Source: Saprospiraceae bacterium (GTDB lineage Bacteria; Bacteroidota; Bacteroidia; Chitinophagales; Saprospiraceae). From it: 56,658 nt of DNA. Within the stretch, counting starts at the first letter, position 1. Every line of letters starts with the position of its first letter. The position numbers and the translations under genes are program-made. The stretch lies in assembly GCA_028285085.1 (NCBI GenBank), contig JANQQI010000083.1, forward strand, positions 1 through 56,658, given 5' to 3'. The notes beneath the pieces were generated by a model. That model made no database searches and was not told where the DNA came from. It was given only the letters and a program-made list of their open reading frames with translations. Shown in pieces: positions 33,188 through 41,638 of the stretch.

Positions 33188-33630
33188 GAGTTATCGGAGC
33201 TTAGCTTTTAGACGATAAATTGTAACCTTATTACTCTGTTTTTCAATGCTCTATGGTCGTCGGTATTTTTTAGAATGTTGGGTTTTGAGTAGGGAAATGT
33301 CCGCCGAAAGACGTATTTTTGGAATAAATAATAAAGCTAGTTTTAATACCCCTTCTCTCATATTTGATCTCAATTCAACTAATAATTGAGACTCCTCTAG
33401 TACTTTTTCTAGACCTTCTTAGCCTTTTCGTGACTATTGACTATCAGCTACGTAGCTCTGCTATCAATTCGTGCTTATTGATTTGTTGACGACAGCGAGT
33501 GTTTTGACCTCGTTTGCGCTGGAAGCCTGATGTCTTCCGGGAGCAGGGCGAGCTATGCCCGCTGTCAGGAGGCATTTCCCGAAACTCCTTCAACAAGAAG
33601 TAGGGATCATGAAAACTTTAAATTCTTATT
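33188..33630. other. 443-nt intergenic region before the C10 peptidases
   Basis: The region has a perfect 8-bp inverted repeat, TCTCAATT/AATTGAGA (33368-33391). A GC-rich structured stretch lies close to the peptidase gene (33521-33589, listed separately). No credible ORF is present. The promoter of the peptidase pair and a terminator of the glycosyltransferase gene are expected here but were not identified. Confidence 0.5.
33521..33589 (+). other. Structured leader-like element upstream of the C10 peptidase pair
   Basis: Several stems can form within 69 nt. GGAAG (33521-33525) pairs with CTTCC (33534-33538), and CCTGA (33526-33530) with TCAGG (33565-33569). AGC-A-GGGC (33542-33549) pairs with GCCCGCT (33557-33563), with one bulge, and AGGAG (33567-33571) with CTCCT (33585-33589). 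Some are mutually exclusive, which is the property of a switch-like leader, but the alternatives could be chance. The block ends 42 nt before the ATG of the first peptidase. Not matched to a known RNA family. Confidence 0.35.
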
Positions 33631-34788
33631 ATGAAAAACTTTTTGAAATTCCTTTTGCTCGTCTTCGTGGCGAGTACGATTCTCGTGGCCTGCAGTAAAG
33701 AAGAAGAGACCACACTTTCCCCTGTAGAAAAGGATGAATACTTTGTGGATTTGGCGGAAGCCACCCAGATCGCAAATCATGTAGGGCAGTATCTCAAAAC
33801 AGATGCCGGACAGCGAGCAGATAATGCGGATTTAGTGAATAACCACAAGCAAATTGCTGATCGCGCGGGTAAGACGAGTTTGTATGTTTTTAATTATGAA
33901 CGTGGCGGCTTTTTACTCTTGGCGGCAGATAAGCGCTACCAACCACTTTTAGCAATGTCACCAACAAATGACTTTGCCTACGATCGTGAGAATATGCATT
34001 CTGGCTTGTTGGAATGGTTAGATGAGATGAAGGAAAATGTCCACAGCTTACGTAATGATGGCGCGTCACAAACTGTAGAAATGCGCCAGCAATGGGAGCA
34101 TATCGGTGATGTGAGTCGGCGTCCTTTCCCCATCGATGATGAAGGTCCCGGTGGTGGTGGTGGCTGTGAAGAGTGGTTTATTCAGCGTGGACCATTGCTC
34201 GCAACTTCATGGAATCAATGGTGCACGGGCTTCAATGATTTGGCACCCACTTGCTCTAACTGGTGCGGTCGAGTACCCATCGGTTGTGTGGCGACGGCCA
34301 TGGCGCAAGTGATTCGTTACCACGAACACCCTAGCACTTATAACTACGGCACCATGAATAACTCATCGGGTGGTGGTGATACACCTCAATTGTATTTTGA
34401 TGCGGCCGAATCTGTGGATATGGACTATGGCTGTGATGGCTCCGGTGCACAAACTGCAGATGTGGATAATGCTTTGCGGGATGATTTCGATTATTCCTCG
34501 GCCAGCTATTCCAATTTCAATCATACGACAGTGAAAAACGAAATCAGATACAATCGTCCCGTAATCTTGCGCGGCCGCAACTCTGACGGTGGTCACGCTT
34601 GGGTAACTGATGGTTACAAAAATTGGATGGTGTGTTTTGAAGGTGGTGGTGCGGTTACTTATCTACAACTCCATATGAACTGGGGCTGGGGTGGTACCCA
34701 TGATGGTTGGTACTGGTACAACAACTGGAACCCGGGAAGTACCACTTATAACAGCAGTCGTAAAATGGTGCATAATATTCGACCATAG
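33631..34788 (+). CDS. C10 (streptopain-like) cysteine peptidase lipoprotein, copy 1
   Basis: A 385-residue lipoprotein with a type II signal ending LVAC (C21). A pro-/Spi-like N-terminal domain (about 37-140; EYFVDLAEATQIANH) is followed by the C10 catalytic domain. The nucleophile C219 sits in GRVPIGCVATAMAQVIRYH, the same context as streptopain, and His322 in DGGHAWVTDGY; LHMNWGWGG near residue 347 is also typical. C10 enzymes are papain-like proteases made as inactive precursors. It is 35 nt upstream of a paralogue, likely an operon. Extra Cys-rich block CTGFNDLAPTCSNWCG is shared by both copies. Confidence 0.93.
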   Translation: MKNFLKFLLLVFVASTILVACSKEEETTLSPVEKDEYFVDLAEATQIANHVGQYLKTDAGQRADNADLVNNHKQIADRAGKTSLYVFNYERGGFLLLAADKRYQPLLAMSPTNDFAYDRENMHSGLLEWLDEMKENVHSLRNDGASQTVEMRQQWEHIGDVSRRPFPIDDEGPGGGGGCEEWFIQRGPLLATSWNQWCTGFNDLAPTCSNWCGRVPIGCVATAMAQVIRYHEHPSTYNYGTMNNSSGGGDTPQLYFDAAESVDMDYGCDGSGAQTADVDNALRDDFDYSSASYSNFNHTTVKNEIRYNRPVILRGRNSDGGHAWVTDGYKNWMVCFEGGGAVTYLQLHMNWGWGGTHDGWYWYNNWNPGSTTYNSSRKMVHNIRP

Positions 34789-34822
34789 ATTTATTTCCTT
34801 TAATTATCAAACTCCTTAAACC

Positions 34823-35992
34823 ATGCAAAAAATATCCAAGTTACTAGGCTTGCTGCTTTTAACTAGTCTCCTCTTTGTCGCCTGTAACAAAGAGAATGAT
34901 ACGACCTTAGCGGAAGCTGAAAAAGATGAATACTTTGTCGACTTAGCCGAAGCGACTCAAATCGCAAATCACCTTGGGCAATTTCTAAAAGAGGAGACTT
35001 CGCAGCGGGCAGATAACGCTTCAATTGCGGATTACGAGCAAATTGCGGATCGTAGCGGTAAAACGAGCTTTTATGCCTTCAACTACGAGCGAGGGGGCTT
35101 CCTTTTGCTATCAGCCGATAAACGGGTGAAGCCGATGTTGGCCTTTTCGGACGAAAATAACTTTTTGTATAACCGCGATGAGATGCATCCCGGACTTCTG
35201 GAGTGGCTCGATGAAGTAAATACAGGCATTTATGAATTGTGTCGCACCCGAGCTCGCCAAGCAGAAGAAGTACGAGGTGAATGGAATGTCTTAAACAGTC
35301 GTCGCCGCCCTTTCCCTATCGACGATGATGAGGGCCCCGGTGGTCCCGGCGGTTGTGAAGAGTGGTACATTCAGCGTGGGCCTCTATTGGCTACAACCTG
35401 GGATCAGTGGTGTACGGGCTTCAACGATTTAGCACCGGCATGCTCCAACTGGTGTGGTCGTGTGCCGATCGGTTGTGTCGCCACAGCGATGGGACAAGTG
35501 ATTCGTTTCCACGAGCATCCGGGTGGATACAATTACGCCTCGATGAATAATGCCAACGGTGGTGGTGACACCCCGCAATTATTATTCGATGCTGCCGAAG
35601 CTGTGGATATGGATTACGATTGTGCTGGCTCCGGTGCCTCGATGTCGGATGCCCGCTCTGCACTGGACAATGACTTTAGTTATTCTTCTGCCATTCATCA
35701 AGGTTTTGATCGCAACAAAGTGCGGACTGATATTGATAATGGTCGGCCGGTGATCCTTGCCGGATATAACTCCAGTAGTGGTCACGCTTGGGTGTGTGAT
35801 GGCTATAAGCGTTGGCAGGTTTGTATATACGATAGTTATGGCAATCTGATTACAGCCATAGTCTACTTACATCTACACATGAACTGGGGCTGGGATGGCA
35901 CAGCTAATGGATGGTATGCTTACAATAACTGGAATCCACTCAGCACGCATTACAACAATGACAAAGAAATGATCTACCGTATTATTCCATAA
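34823..35992 (+). CDS. C10 (streptopain-like) cysteine peptidase lipoprotein, copy 2
   Basis: A 389-residue paralogue of the preceding gene with long identical blocks along the whole length (EKDEYFVDLAEATQIANH, CSNWCGRVPIGCVATAM). The lipobox is FVAC (C21), the catalytic Cys is C218, and the His is H321 (SSGHAWVCDGY). Differences cluster in the propeptide after residue 130 and in a C-terminal insertion (about 333-345, CIYDSYGNLITAIVY). This is a tandem duplication with divergence, which may give two specificities or a substrate/maturation pair. A strong terminator follows 24 nt later, inside the 3' end of the convergent gene. Confidence 0.93.
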   Translation: MQKISKLLGLLLLTSLLFVACNKENDTTLAEAEKDEYFVDLAEATQIANHLGQFLKEETSQRADNASIADYEQIADRSGKTSFYAFNYERGGFLLLSADKRVKPMLAFSDENNFLYNRDEMHPGLLEWLDEVNTGIYELCRTRARQAEEVRGEWNVLNSRRRPFPIDDDEGPGGPGGCEEWYIQRGPLLATTWDQWCTGFNDLAPACSNWCGRVPIGCVATAMGQVIRFHEHPGGYNYASMNNANGGGDTPQLLFDAAEAVDMDYDCAGSGASMSDARSALDNDFSYSSAIHQGFDRNKVRTDIDNGRPVILAGYNSSSGHAWVCDGYKRWQVCIYDSYGNLITAIVYLHLHMNWGWDGTANGWYAYNNWNPLSTHYNNDKEMIYRIIP

Positions 35993-36016
35993 TTACAGAA
36001 AGATACTGCCTCTGAG

Positions 36017-36052
36017 CGCATCACCCCTTTATTGGGTTGGTGCGTTTTTTTT
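36017..36052 (+). terminator. Terminator of the C10 peptidase pair, overlapping the convergent gene's 3' end
   Basis: The stem CGCATCA-CCC (36017-36026) pairs with GGG-T-TGGTGCG (36034-36044) using one G-T pair and one bulge, and is followed by eight T residues (36045-36052). Bases from 36029 on are also the last codons of the minus-strand flippase-like gene. Confidence 0.8.
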
Positions 36053-36919
36053 GGGGAAGTCGATTTTTGTAAATAAGAAGTAGAGTCCAATTAATGAAGT
36101 CAGGGCGAGGGCCAGATAGAAGAGCAAACTAATCGTAAGTGACAGATCGGGATTGAGTCCAAGAAAATCAGCGCCGAAGACGAAGGCCATTTCGCGTGCG
36201 CCAAGAAAGGGAAGCACAAAAGCGAGACAGGACAGTAGAAAAACGAATAGATAATCCAGAATTTGCGTCTCAACGTTGAGGGCTAACAATATGCAGTAGG
36301 TGCAGACCACTTGCAAGAACTGAACGATTATGGATAACAATGCGGCGCGCGTCCAGGCGGATTGAAAGGATGGAAACAGCCAACGACTCACCAGCCAGTA
36401 GGTCACGTACATCACCGGAATGAGCAAAAGGCTGAGGGGTTTATAGGCCAGTTCGAAGCTGGTAAAGGGGAAGCTGATGATGGCCAGCGTCAGCAATGCA
36501 GCGAGGCCGCTGACCCGATCGAGTAATGAAGCCCAGATCAGTTGCTTGGTGGGCGTCTCGAAGCGCTGGCGGAGCCAGTAAATGCGGTAACCCTCACCAC
36601 CGACCAGCGGCACGAACAAATTGTAGAACATACTGAGTAGTCCGAGCTTGACATTGCGTTGATCGTCAAGCTGTAATCCCTGGCTGCGGTAAAAGTGATT
36701 GATGCGGTAAGCCGCTATAATTTTAGAGGTTAAAAAGGCGGCGAAAGCAGGAAAAAGCCAGCCCCAGTGGGTATCCCGCAGGTAACCACCTACTTTGCCA
36801 ATCTCCACTTTTTGCAGAATCAAATAGATGGCCACTGCGCCCAGCCCCAGCTTGAACCCCCAGCTTAAAATCTTCTTCAGATTCCCTTTCCCGGACAGAC
36901 GTGCAGTTTCGGACGACAA
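36029..36919 (-). CDS. Flippase-like domain membrane protein (AglD/MprF-type, UPF0104)
   Basis: A 296-residue integral membrane protein with about seven to eight hydrophobic helices and the lysylphosphatidylglycerol synthase TM-region fold. Conserved sequence includes GWLFPAFAAFLTSKIIAAYR, FYNLFVPLVGGEGYRIYWLR, and WASLLDRVSGLAALL. No catalytic lysyltransferase domain follows, so it probably moves lipids or lipid-linked sugars rather than aminoacylating them. Its 3' end shares sequence with the terminator of the convergent peptidase operon. A second gene of the same family begins at 56407. Confidence 0.87.
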   Translation of the reverse strand: MSSETARLSGKGNLKKILSWGFKLGLGAVAIYLILQKVEIGKVGGYLRDTHWGWLFPAFAAFLTSKIIAAYRINHFYRSQGLQLDDQRNVKLGLLSMFYNLFVPLVGGEGYRIYWLRQRFETPTKQLIWASLLDRVSGLAALLTLAIISFPFTSFELAYKPLSLLLIPVMYVTYWLVSRWLFPSFQSAWTRAALLSIIVQFLQVVCTYCILLALNVETQILDYLFVFLLSCLAFVLPFLGAREMAFVFGADFLGLNPDLSLTISLLFYLALALTSLIGLYFLFTKIDFPKKNAPTQ

Positions 36920-37302
36920 GTTTATGCATTTTGATTCTTTGGCGAAGGTAGGGAATAATGTGGAATCGCGCCCAGCTCTAGGAAAAAATTGAAATTAAAT
37001 AGTTGGGGGCAATGTTATTTCAATTGTAGTGTTGATTTTGTTGAAAAAAATAATCAAATTATGTTCTCACTGCCTAAATAAATACACGTCTTTGAGTTAG
37101 TGCCTTGATGCTAACATCAAAAAAAATATCACTAAATAGAACAGCCAACAAACAAGATCTGGTATAGCCTGCCGAGTGCCTTTTTCACAAGTCTACACTA
37201 CACTTGTTAAAGCCTGATACCTAGATCGAATAAGCTTGGAGATTACGCTGACCAAGGACTTTTGATTTCTTTAGGAATAGAAGCTTTTATTAAAGTAAGA
37301 TA
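36920..37302. other. 383-nt AT-rich intergenic region between divergent genes
   Basis: No credible gene is seen. It contains a 6-bp inverted repeat ACAAGT/ACTTGT (37187-37207) with a 9-nt loop and long A/T runs. Base composition shifts to AT-rich from about 36960 and stays so through the next two genes. It must contain the promoter of the flippase-like gene and of the propeller gene. Confidence 0.5.
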
Positions 37303-38418
37303 ATGTATATAAAATTAGAAGGAATAATTCAGGAAGAAGCCAGTCAGTTTCTTTTGGAAAGCCATAATCTGATCTATCAAAAAAAGTCTAATCAATTAGT
37401 ATCACTTGATTTAAAATCAAAAGAAGAAAAATTCTTTTTTGACGATCTTAACGGGACTTGCAGAAGTATTCAACGGTTAGAAAATTGTTTTTTGCTTGTT
37501 GACTCAGATAGTTTTCCTTTACTCATTGATATTCATACCCGAAGAGAAATTAGTGAAGAAGTAAGAAATGGTTACGGTGTTTATCATAATGTTTCTTATG
37601 ACCGTAATTATCTAATATTATGGAAAAGTATGCGTGGATTTGAGAAAGATGTTGGCCTCTGGGATTATGAAAAAGGAGAATTTATCTGGACGAAAAAATT
37701 AAATCCCACATCTCATCTACTAACGGGTAAGAGTTATTTTATCAGAGAATTCACTCTAGATAATGATAAAATGATAAAATGCATTCTTCGATGCTTAGAT
37801 ATTCAAACTGGTGAGGATAAATGGCGATGGGATACCAGAATATTTGCCGAAGATGCTCCTCTCGGTCCATCAGCTAAAAATGTAGGCTCTATTGTCTCTG
37901 TCCTTGGTATCTGGAAAAATCAATTAATCGTCTGGGTTAACCCTATGGTTATTGTTGCATTTAATATAGATACAGGGAAGGTGGAGTGGCGTATTCCTTT
38001 TCTGTTTGCGGGCCTTTATGATTACTTTGGACCAGGAGGAGGAGACATCAAATTAATTGCGGAAGAAGATAAGTTGATCTTTGCCTCACAATTTGTTTAT
38101 GAACTTAATTTAAATACTCGAGAGGGTGTAATTACTGGCGATTTTCGAGAAATGTCCTATCAGGACAAATGGGCGATTATTTCTTTTAATGTAGTAGACC
38201 ACTTAATTTATTTCATTGGCCGGAAGGGGGGAGGGATTCCATACAACCATGTTGGCGTTTTTGATCGATTACAAGAAAAGGTTGTCTGGTCCACTAAACT
38301 AGATTTAGTACCCTATGGGACCTTGCAAGATGCACCTAAAGTAGAAGGTGATTATATGGCGGTACGTGAGAATAAAGGACGTTTATTTTTATTTAAAAAA
38401 AATGATCAAATTGATTAG
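37303..38418 (+). CDS. PQQ-like beta-propeller repeat protein, no signal peptide
   Basis: A 371-residue protein made of repeated beta-blades, several with the PQQ-enzyme-like pattern of a strand ending in 'DxxTGxxxWR' (DIQTGEDKWRWDTR, DTGKVEWRIPF, KVVWSTKLDLV). It has no signal peptide, so it is probably cytoplasmic. It is rich in Lys, Asn and Ile and more AT-biased than its neighbours, like the barstar gene 256 nt downstream. Function unknown. Cytoplasmic propellers of this type and orphan barstars often turn up in toxin-immunity or conflict loci, but no toxin is present here. Confidence 0.75.
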   Translation: MYIKLEGIIQEEASQFLLESHNLIYQKKSNQLVSLDLKSKEEKFFFDDLNGTCRSIQRLENCFLLVDSDSFPLLIDIHTRREISEEVRNGYGVYHNVSYDRNYLILWKSMRGFEKDVGLWDYEKGEFIWTKKLNPTSHLLTGKSYFIREFTLDNDKMIKCILRCLDIQTGEDKWRWDTRIFAEDAPLGPSAKNVGSIVSVLGIWKNQLIVWVNPMVIVAFNIDTGKVEWRIPFLFAGLYDYFGPGGGDIKLIAEEDKLIFASQFVYELNLNTREGVITGDFREMSYQDKWAIISFNVVDHLIYFIGRKGGGIPYNHVGVFDRLQEKVVWSTKLDLVPYGTLQDAPKVEGDYMAVRENKGRLFLFKKNDQID

Positions 38419-38674
38419 CACTTAAAATATTAAAAAGGATATTTATTGTCTTCTTGATATTTGTATTGAAAAGCAAGATTACAGAGAGCCAAACACTTAA
38501 ACGATGATAATTTATAGGCAGTGTAGGTTTGACTAGTTGGAGAGTTCATTAGGCAGGGGAAGAGATAACCCTCTTTCAAAATAGTGATGAGCTTATATTT
38601 TATAAACAGAAACTAATATTTTGTTGTGGTATAACTCCTATTGAAAATTATTCATCCAAGATAATTTACTCGTT

Positions 38675-38950
38675 ATGAAAAACGTTGTTATAAACAGCGA
38701 TAAGATAGAGAGCGTAGAGGCCTTGCATAAGCACCTTAAAGCAGAACTTGATCTACCCGACTACTACGGAGAAAATTTAGATGCGCTTTGGGATTTACTA
38801 ACCAGCTGGGTGGAATTACCAATTTCAATTGAATGGATCAACTTTGGAAAAAGTCAAATGATGTTAGGGGAATATGCAGAAAGAATATTGGCATTATTTC
38901 AAGCGGCTGAAAGGGAACTCGAATCTTTTCAAATACAAGTGAAGAAATAA
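38675..38950 (+). CDS. Barstar-family protein (ribonuclease-inhibitor-like)
   Basis: A 91-residue protein with the barstar signature DLPDYYGENLDALWDLLTSW in the first half and a compact alpha/beta layout (KIESVEALHKHLKAEL, then ISIEWIN). Barstars bind and block barnase-like RNases. No barnase or polymorphic-toxin gene is encoded within this window, so it is an orphan immunity protein or serves another role. The gene is AT-rich and has a 256-nt non-coding leader after the propeller gene. A terminator was not found. Confidence 0.9.
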   Translation: MKNVVINSDKIESVEALHKHLKAELDLPDYYGENLDALWDLLTSWVELPISIEWINFGKSQMMLGEYAERILALFQAAERELESFQIQVKK

Positions 38951-39118
38951 TCTTATTAAGCTAAAATCCACAGCAACAAAAAAGTTGGTTAAACGTCTCC
39001 TAACTTCAACCAAATACGCTAAAAGAAAAAACAAAGTAATAAAGACCATGCCGAGAGGTATGGCGTTTGTAATCATCAAGAAACGTTACCTTCACTAATT
39101 AGAACAAATATCAATTTC

Positions 39119-40879
39119 TTACTCCTCAACCTCTCTCTTCAGCTGCTTTAGCTGATTCCGTGCATAAGGATTGAAAGGGTGGAAGCTTAGAGATGTTTCA
39201 AAGGCTTTAATAGCGTTGAGCGTATCTTTTTTGGCTTTGTAGGCCATGCCGACCAAATAATGAGAGCCATGCATTTTGGGATATTCGCTTAGGTAAAGCT
39301 GATAAAACTTTAGAGCTAAATCTGCTTGCTCAGGATTTTCCGTCAATGCGCGATCGTCGTACAAAAAACGATAGCCGGCGTACCACATGGTATAATAACC
39401 CATAAAGGTCTGTTCGGGATATTTATTTTTGGCTTCGGTGAGTAGCCGCTTTGCGGCATCAATGTTTTCGTTCGATATTTCTGTTTCAATGGCCCGGACG
39501 ATTTGATCAACATCTTCGTAAAGGTGCTGGAGATGATTTAATACTTTATCGGTGGAGTCTCTGGAATAATAGACGCCATTTTTAATGACACTGGAAATGG
39601 ATCTTGTGTTTTCAATATTTTCCAGAGGGTTAGCGTCAAGCAATAATAAGTCTGCCCGGTAGCCAGCTTTTACTTGTCCGAAATGATCCGCATCCTTGAC
39701 ATATTGTTTAATAAATTCTCCGGGAGCTACGGTGGCCGTTTTGAGTGCCTCGTAGGGTGTAAATCCAATTTCCACAAACTCCCGGAGTTCATTGTGAACC
39801 GCGATACCGGGAAAGGCACCTGAAGTAGGCGCATCGGTACTCGTGAGAATCGGAATATCCGCTGCTTTTATTTGCTGGGTGACCGCTCGCAAAAAATTAA
39901 ATCGAGCCCGCATAAATTTTGCCCACATCATCCCCCGAAAATGATTGTAGTTATACCTCCTCCGCCAGGATTGAAAAATAGCGGGCTGCAAGTATTTTAG
40001 GTAATCTTGCTGATTTATAGAATCTAGATTTTCAACTTGCAAAAATAAAGATCTGAAGATCGTCAAATTGGGCGTGTAAGTGGCTTGATACTTTTTGAGC
40101 AGCTGGATTAATTCTGTAATTTGAGTCGTATCATTTTCATTATTGAAATGGTACATTAATTCTTCGGTGTGCGCAATCACTTTTTGCCCCGCAGCCAGAG
40201 ACTGTTCCAATGAAATATCGGGAGAAAGATGCCCCACGACCGTTAAGTCATTTTTTGCAGCTTCATCGCAAATGACCTGATGCATGATGGTGTCTAAATT
40301 TCGGTAGACCTTAATGAAATCATAGCCTTTTTCCTTTTGCTCCCGAACTGCTAGTCGCGCTTCGTCCGCATTATCAAAGCTCAAAAAACCGGGTACGGTT
40401 GCCGGGTAGCCTTCCATATAATCACCGGTGGTATAAATATGAGGACTGAATATCTCATTTTGCTCGGCCCGTTGCCTCAAGATCAAATGTTCGGGTAGAC
40501 CCCGATAGTTCATCACCGTAGTGACGCCGTAGGCGAGATTGACCTTCAGTACGTCGGGATGATCAATGTGCATATGCATATCACAAAGCCCGGGGATCAA
40601 GTATTTCCCTTTGGCGTCAAGGACCTCTGCATTTTTAGGATACTCTGCATCATCACAAGACCCAACGTACATAATATATTTCCCTTTGATAACTACGCAT
40701 TGATTTAACTCGACTTGATCAGATACCATTGAAATGACCTGCACGTTTTTTAGAACTAAGGTCTGAGGTGGCTTATTTTGATCTGTATTTTTACAAGAAA
40801 AACTAAAGATTAAGAGCACAGCTGCGAACCAAATACAATGGGAATGTTTGAATAGAACGTTGAGCAGTAATTCTTTCAT
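39119..40879 (-). CDS. Amidohydrolase lipoprotein with C-terminal TPR-like region
   Basis: A 586-residue product when started at 40879, chosen because MKELLLNVLFKHSHCIWFAA then LLIFSFSC forms a lipoprotein signal (C29). The longest frame (40957) would place 26 residues in front of it. An amidohydrolase domain follows (about 40-440) with the metal-binding HxH at H102/H104 (CDMHMHIDHPDV), ITHTEE-like motif (KVIAHTEELM), and STDAPTSG. Then comes a helical TPR-like tail (about 470-580, YFLTEAKNKYPEQTF to AIKAFETSLSFHPFNPYAR). Related enzymes cleave imidazolone, prolidase or dihydroorotase-type amides. It lies on the outer side of a membrane; the substrate is unknown. Confidence 0.87.
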   Translation of the reverse strand: MKELLLNVLFKHSHCIWFAAVLLIFSFSCKNTDQNKPPQTLVLKNVQVISMVSDQVELNQCVVIKGKYIMYVGSCDDAEYPKNAEVLDAKGKYLIPGLCDMHMHIDHPDVLKVNLAYGVTTVMNYRGLPEHLILRQRAEQNEIFSPHIYTTGDYMEGYPATVPGFLSFDNADEARLAVREQKEKGYDFIKVYRNLDTIMHQVICDEAAKNDLTVVGHLSPDISLEQSLAAGQKVIAHTEELMYHFNNENDTTQITELIQLLKKYQATYTPNLTIFRSLFLQVENLDSINQQDYLKYLQPAIFQSWRRRYNYNHFRGMMWAKFMRARFNFLRAVTQQIKAADIPILTSTDAPTSGAFPGIAVHNELREFVEIGFTPYEALKTATVAPGEFIKQYVKDADHFGQVKAGYRADLLLLDANPLENIENTRSISSVIKNGVYYSRDSTDKVLNHLQHLYEDVDQIVRAIETEISNENIDAAKRLLTEAKNKYPEQTFMGYYTMWYAGYRFLYDDRALTENPEQADLALKFYQLYLSEYPKMHGSHYLVGMAYKAKKDTLNAIKAFETSLSFHPFNPYARNQLKQLKREVEE

Positions 40880-41117
40880 CAGAGCTATTGGAATTAGCGA
40901 TCGTAAATAATGAAAACTCAAAATAACGAAGTGCAAGGTGTATCTTACTCGCATCAATGCCGATATTGTCTCGATGCACTAAAGGAGGCCTTGAACGCAG
41001 GAATAATTTGCTTGGAATATCTACGAAATGATTCGTTGTTTGGTTTTTATCCCTTGAGAAATCAAATAATTTTGTGAAATATGGGATGGATGGTTGAATT
41101 AAATAGGGTTTCTTTTT

Positions 41118-41134
41118 TTGTCTTTAAAAGACAA
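41118..41134 (+). promoter_or_regulatory. Perfect 8-1-8 inverted repeat upstream of the small lipoprotein gene
   Basis: TTGTCTTT (41118-41125) and AAAGACAA (41127-41134) are perfect complements around one A, 30 nt before the ATG at 41164. It may be an operator for an unknown regulator. Confidence 0.4.
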
Positions 41135-41163
41135 TTCTTTTCAATATTTTAAAATGCCTATCT

Positions 41164-41631
41164 ATGAAAAAAAGTGCTTTGTTCCTTTTAACGATGCTCC
41201 TCTTGATCGGTTGCAAAGTCGAGCCTCACCACATTTTGAAAGGAATATTACCGAATTATCACCAGTATGATCCCGATTGGAAATATGCTGAATTTGCGGC
41301 TGAGACCGAGGCTGAAATCGGGCTTATCATATACAAATGTGCCATGTCGAAGCAAACGTATTACGATCTGCTGGAGAACGGTGGATATCGTAAGCTATGC
41401 GCTGAAATGCAACCTATTCAGAATATCATTCTGGATCAGATCGCCTTCATTGATTGGGGAAAAACTTGGTGGGATGGCCCACAAAACGGGAAACCGGATT
41501 TTATAGGCATTTATGATCCACAGACCAGAACCTTTGAATATTGCGAGACTTCTATGGAAGGGAAATTCACTTACGCCTTCTATCACCAAAACGGCAATTG
41601 CTATTTATTGATTAAAGATAATATTGGATAG
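41164..41631 (+). CDS. Small lipoprotein of unknown function
   Basis: A 155-residue lipoprotein with signal MKKSALFLLTMLLLIGCKVE (lipobox LIGC). The mature part contains acidic and aromatic segments (EFAAETEAEIGLIIYKCAM, IAFIDWGKTWWDGPQNGKPD), with no recognised domain. It is predicted to lie on the outer face of a membrane. It converges on the minus-strand hydrolase 7 nt away. A 17-nt near-palindrome (41118-41134, TTGTCTTT-A-AAAGACAA) lies in its upstream region. Confidence 0.75.
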   Translation: MKKSALFLLTMLLLIGCKVEPHHILKGILPNYHQYDPDWKYAEFAAETEAEIGLIIYKCAMSKQTYYDLLENGGYRKLCAEMQPIQNIILDQIAFIDWGKTWWDGPQNGKPDFIGIYDPQTRTFEYCETSMEGKFTYAFYHQNGNCYLLIKDNIG

Positions 41632-41638
41632 AATAATG

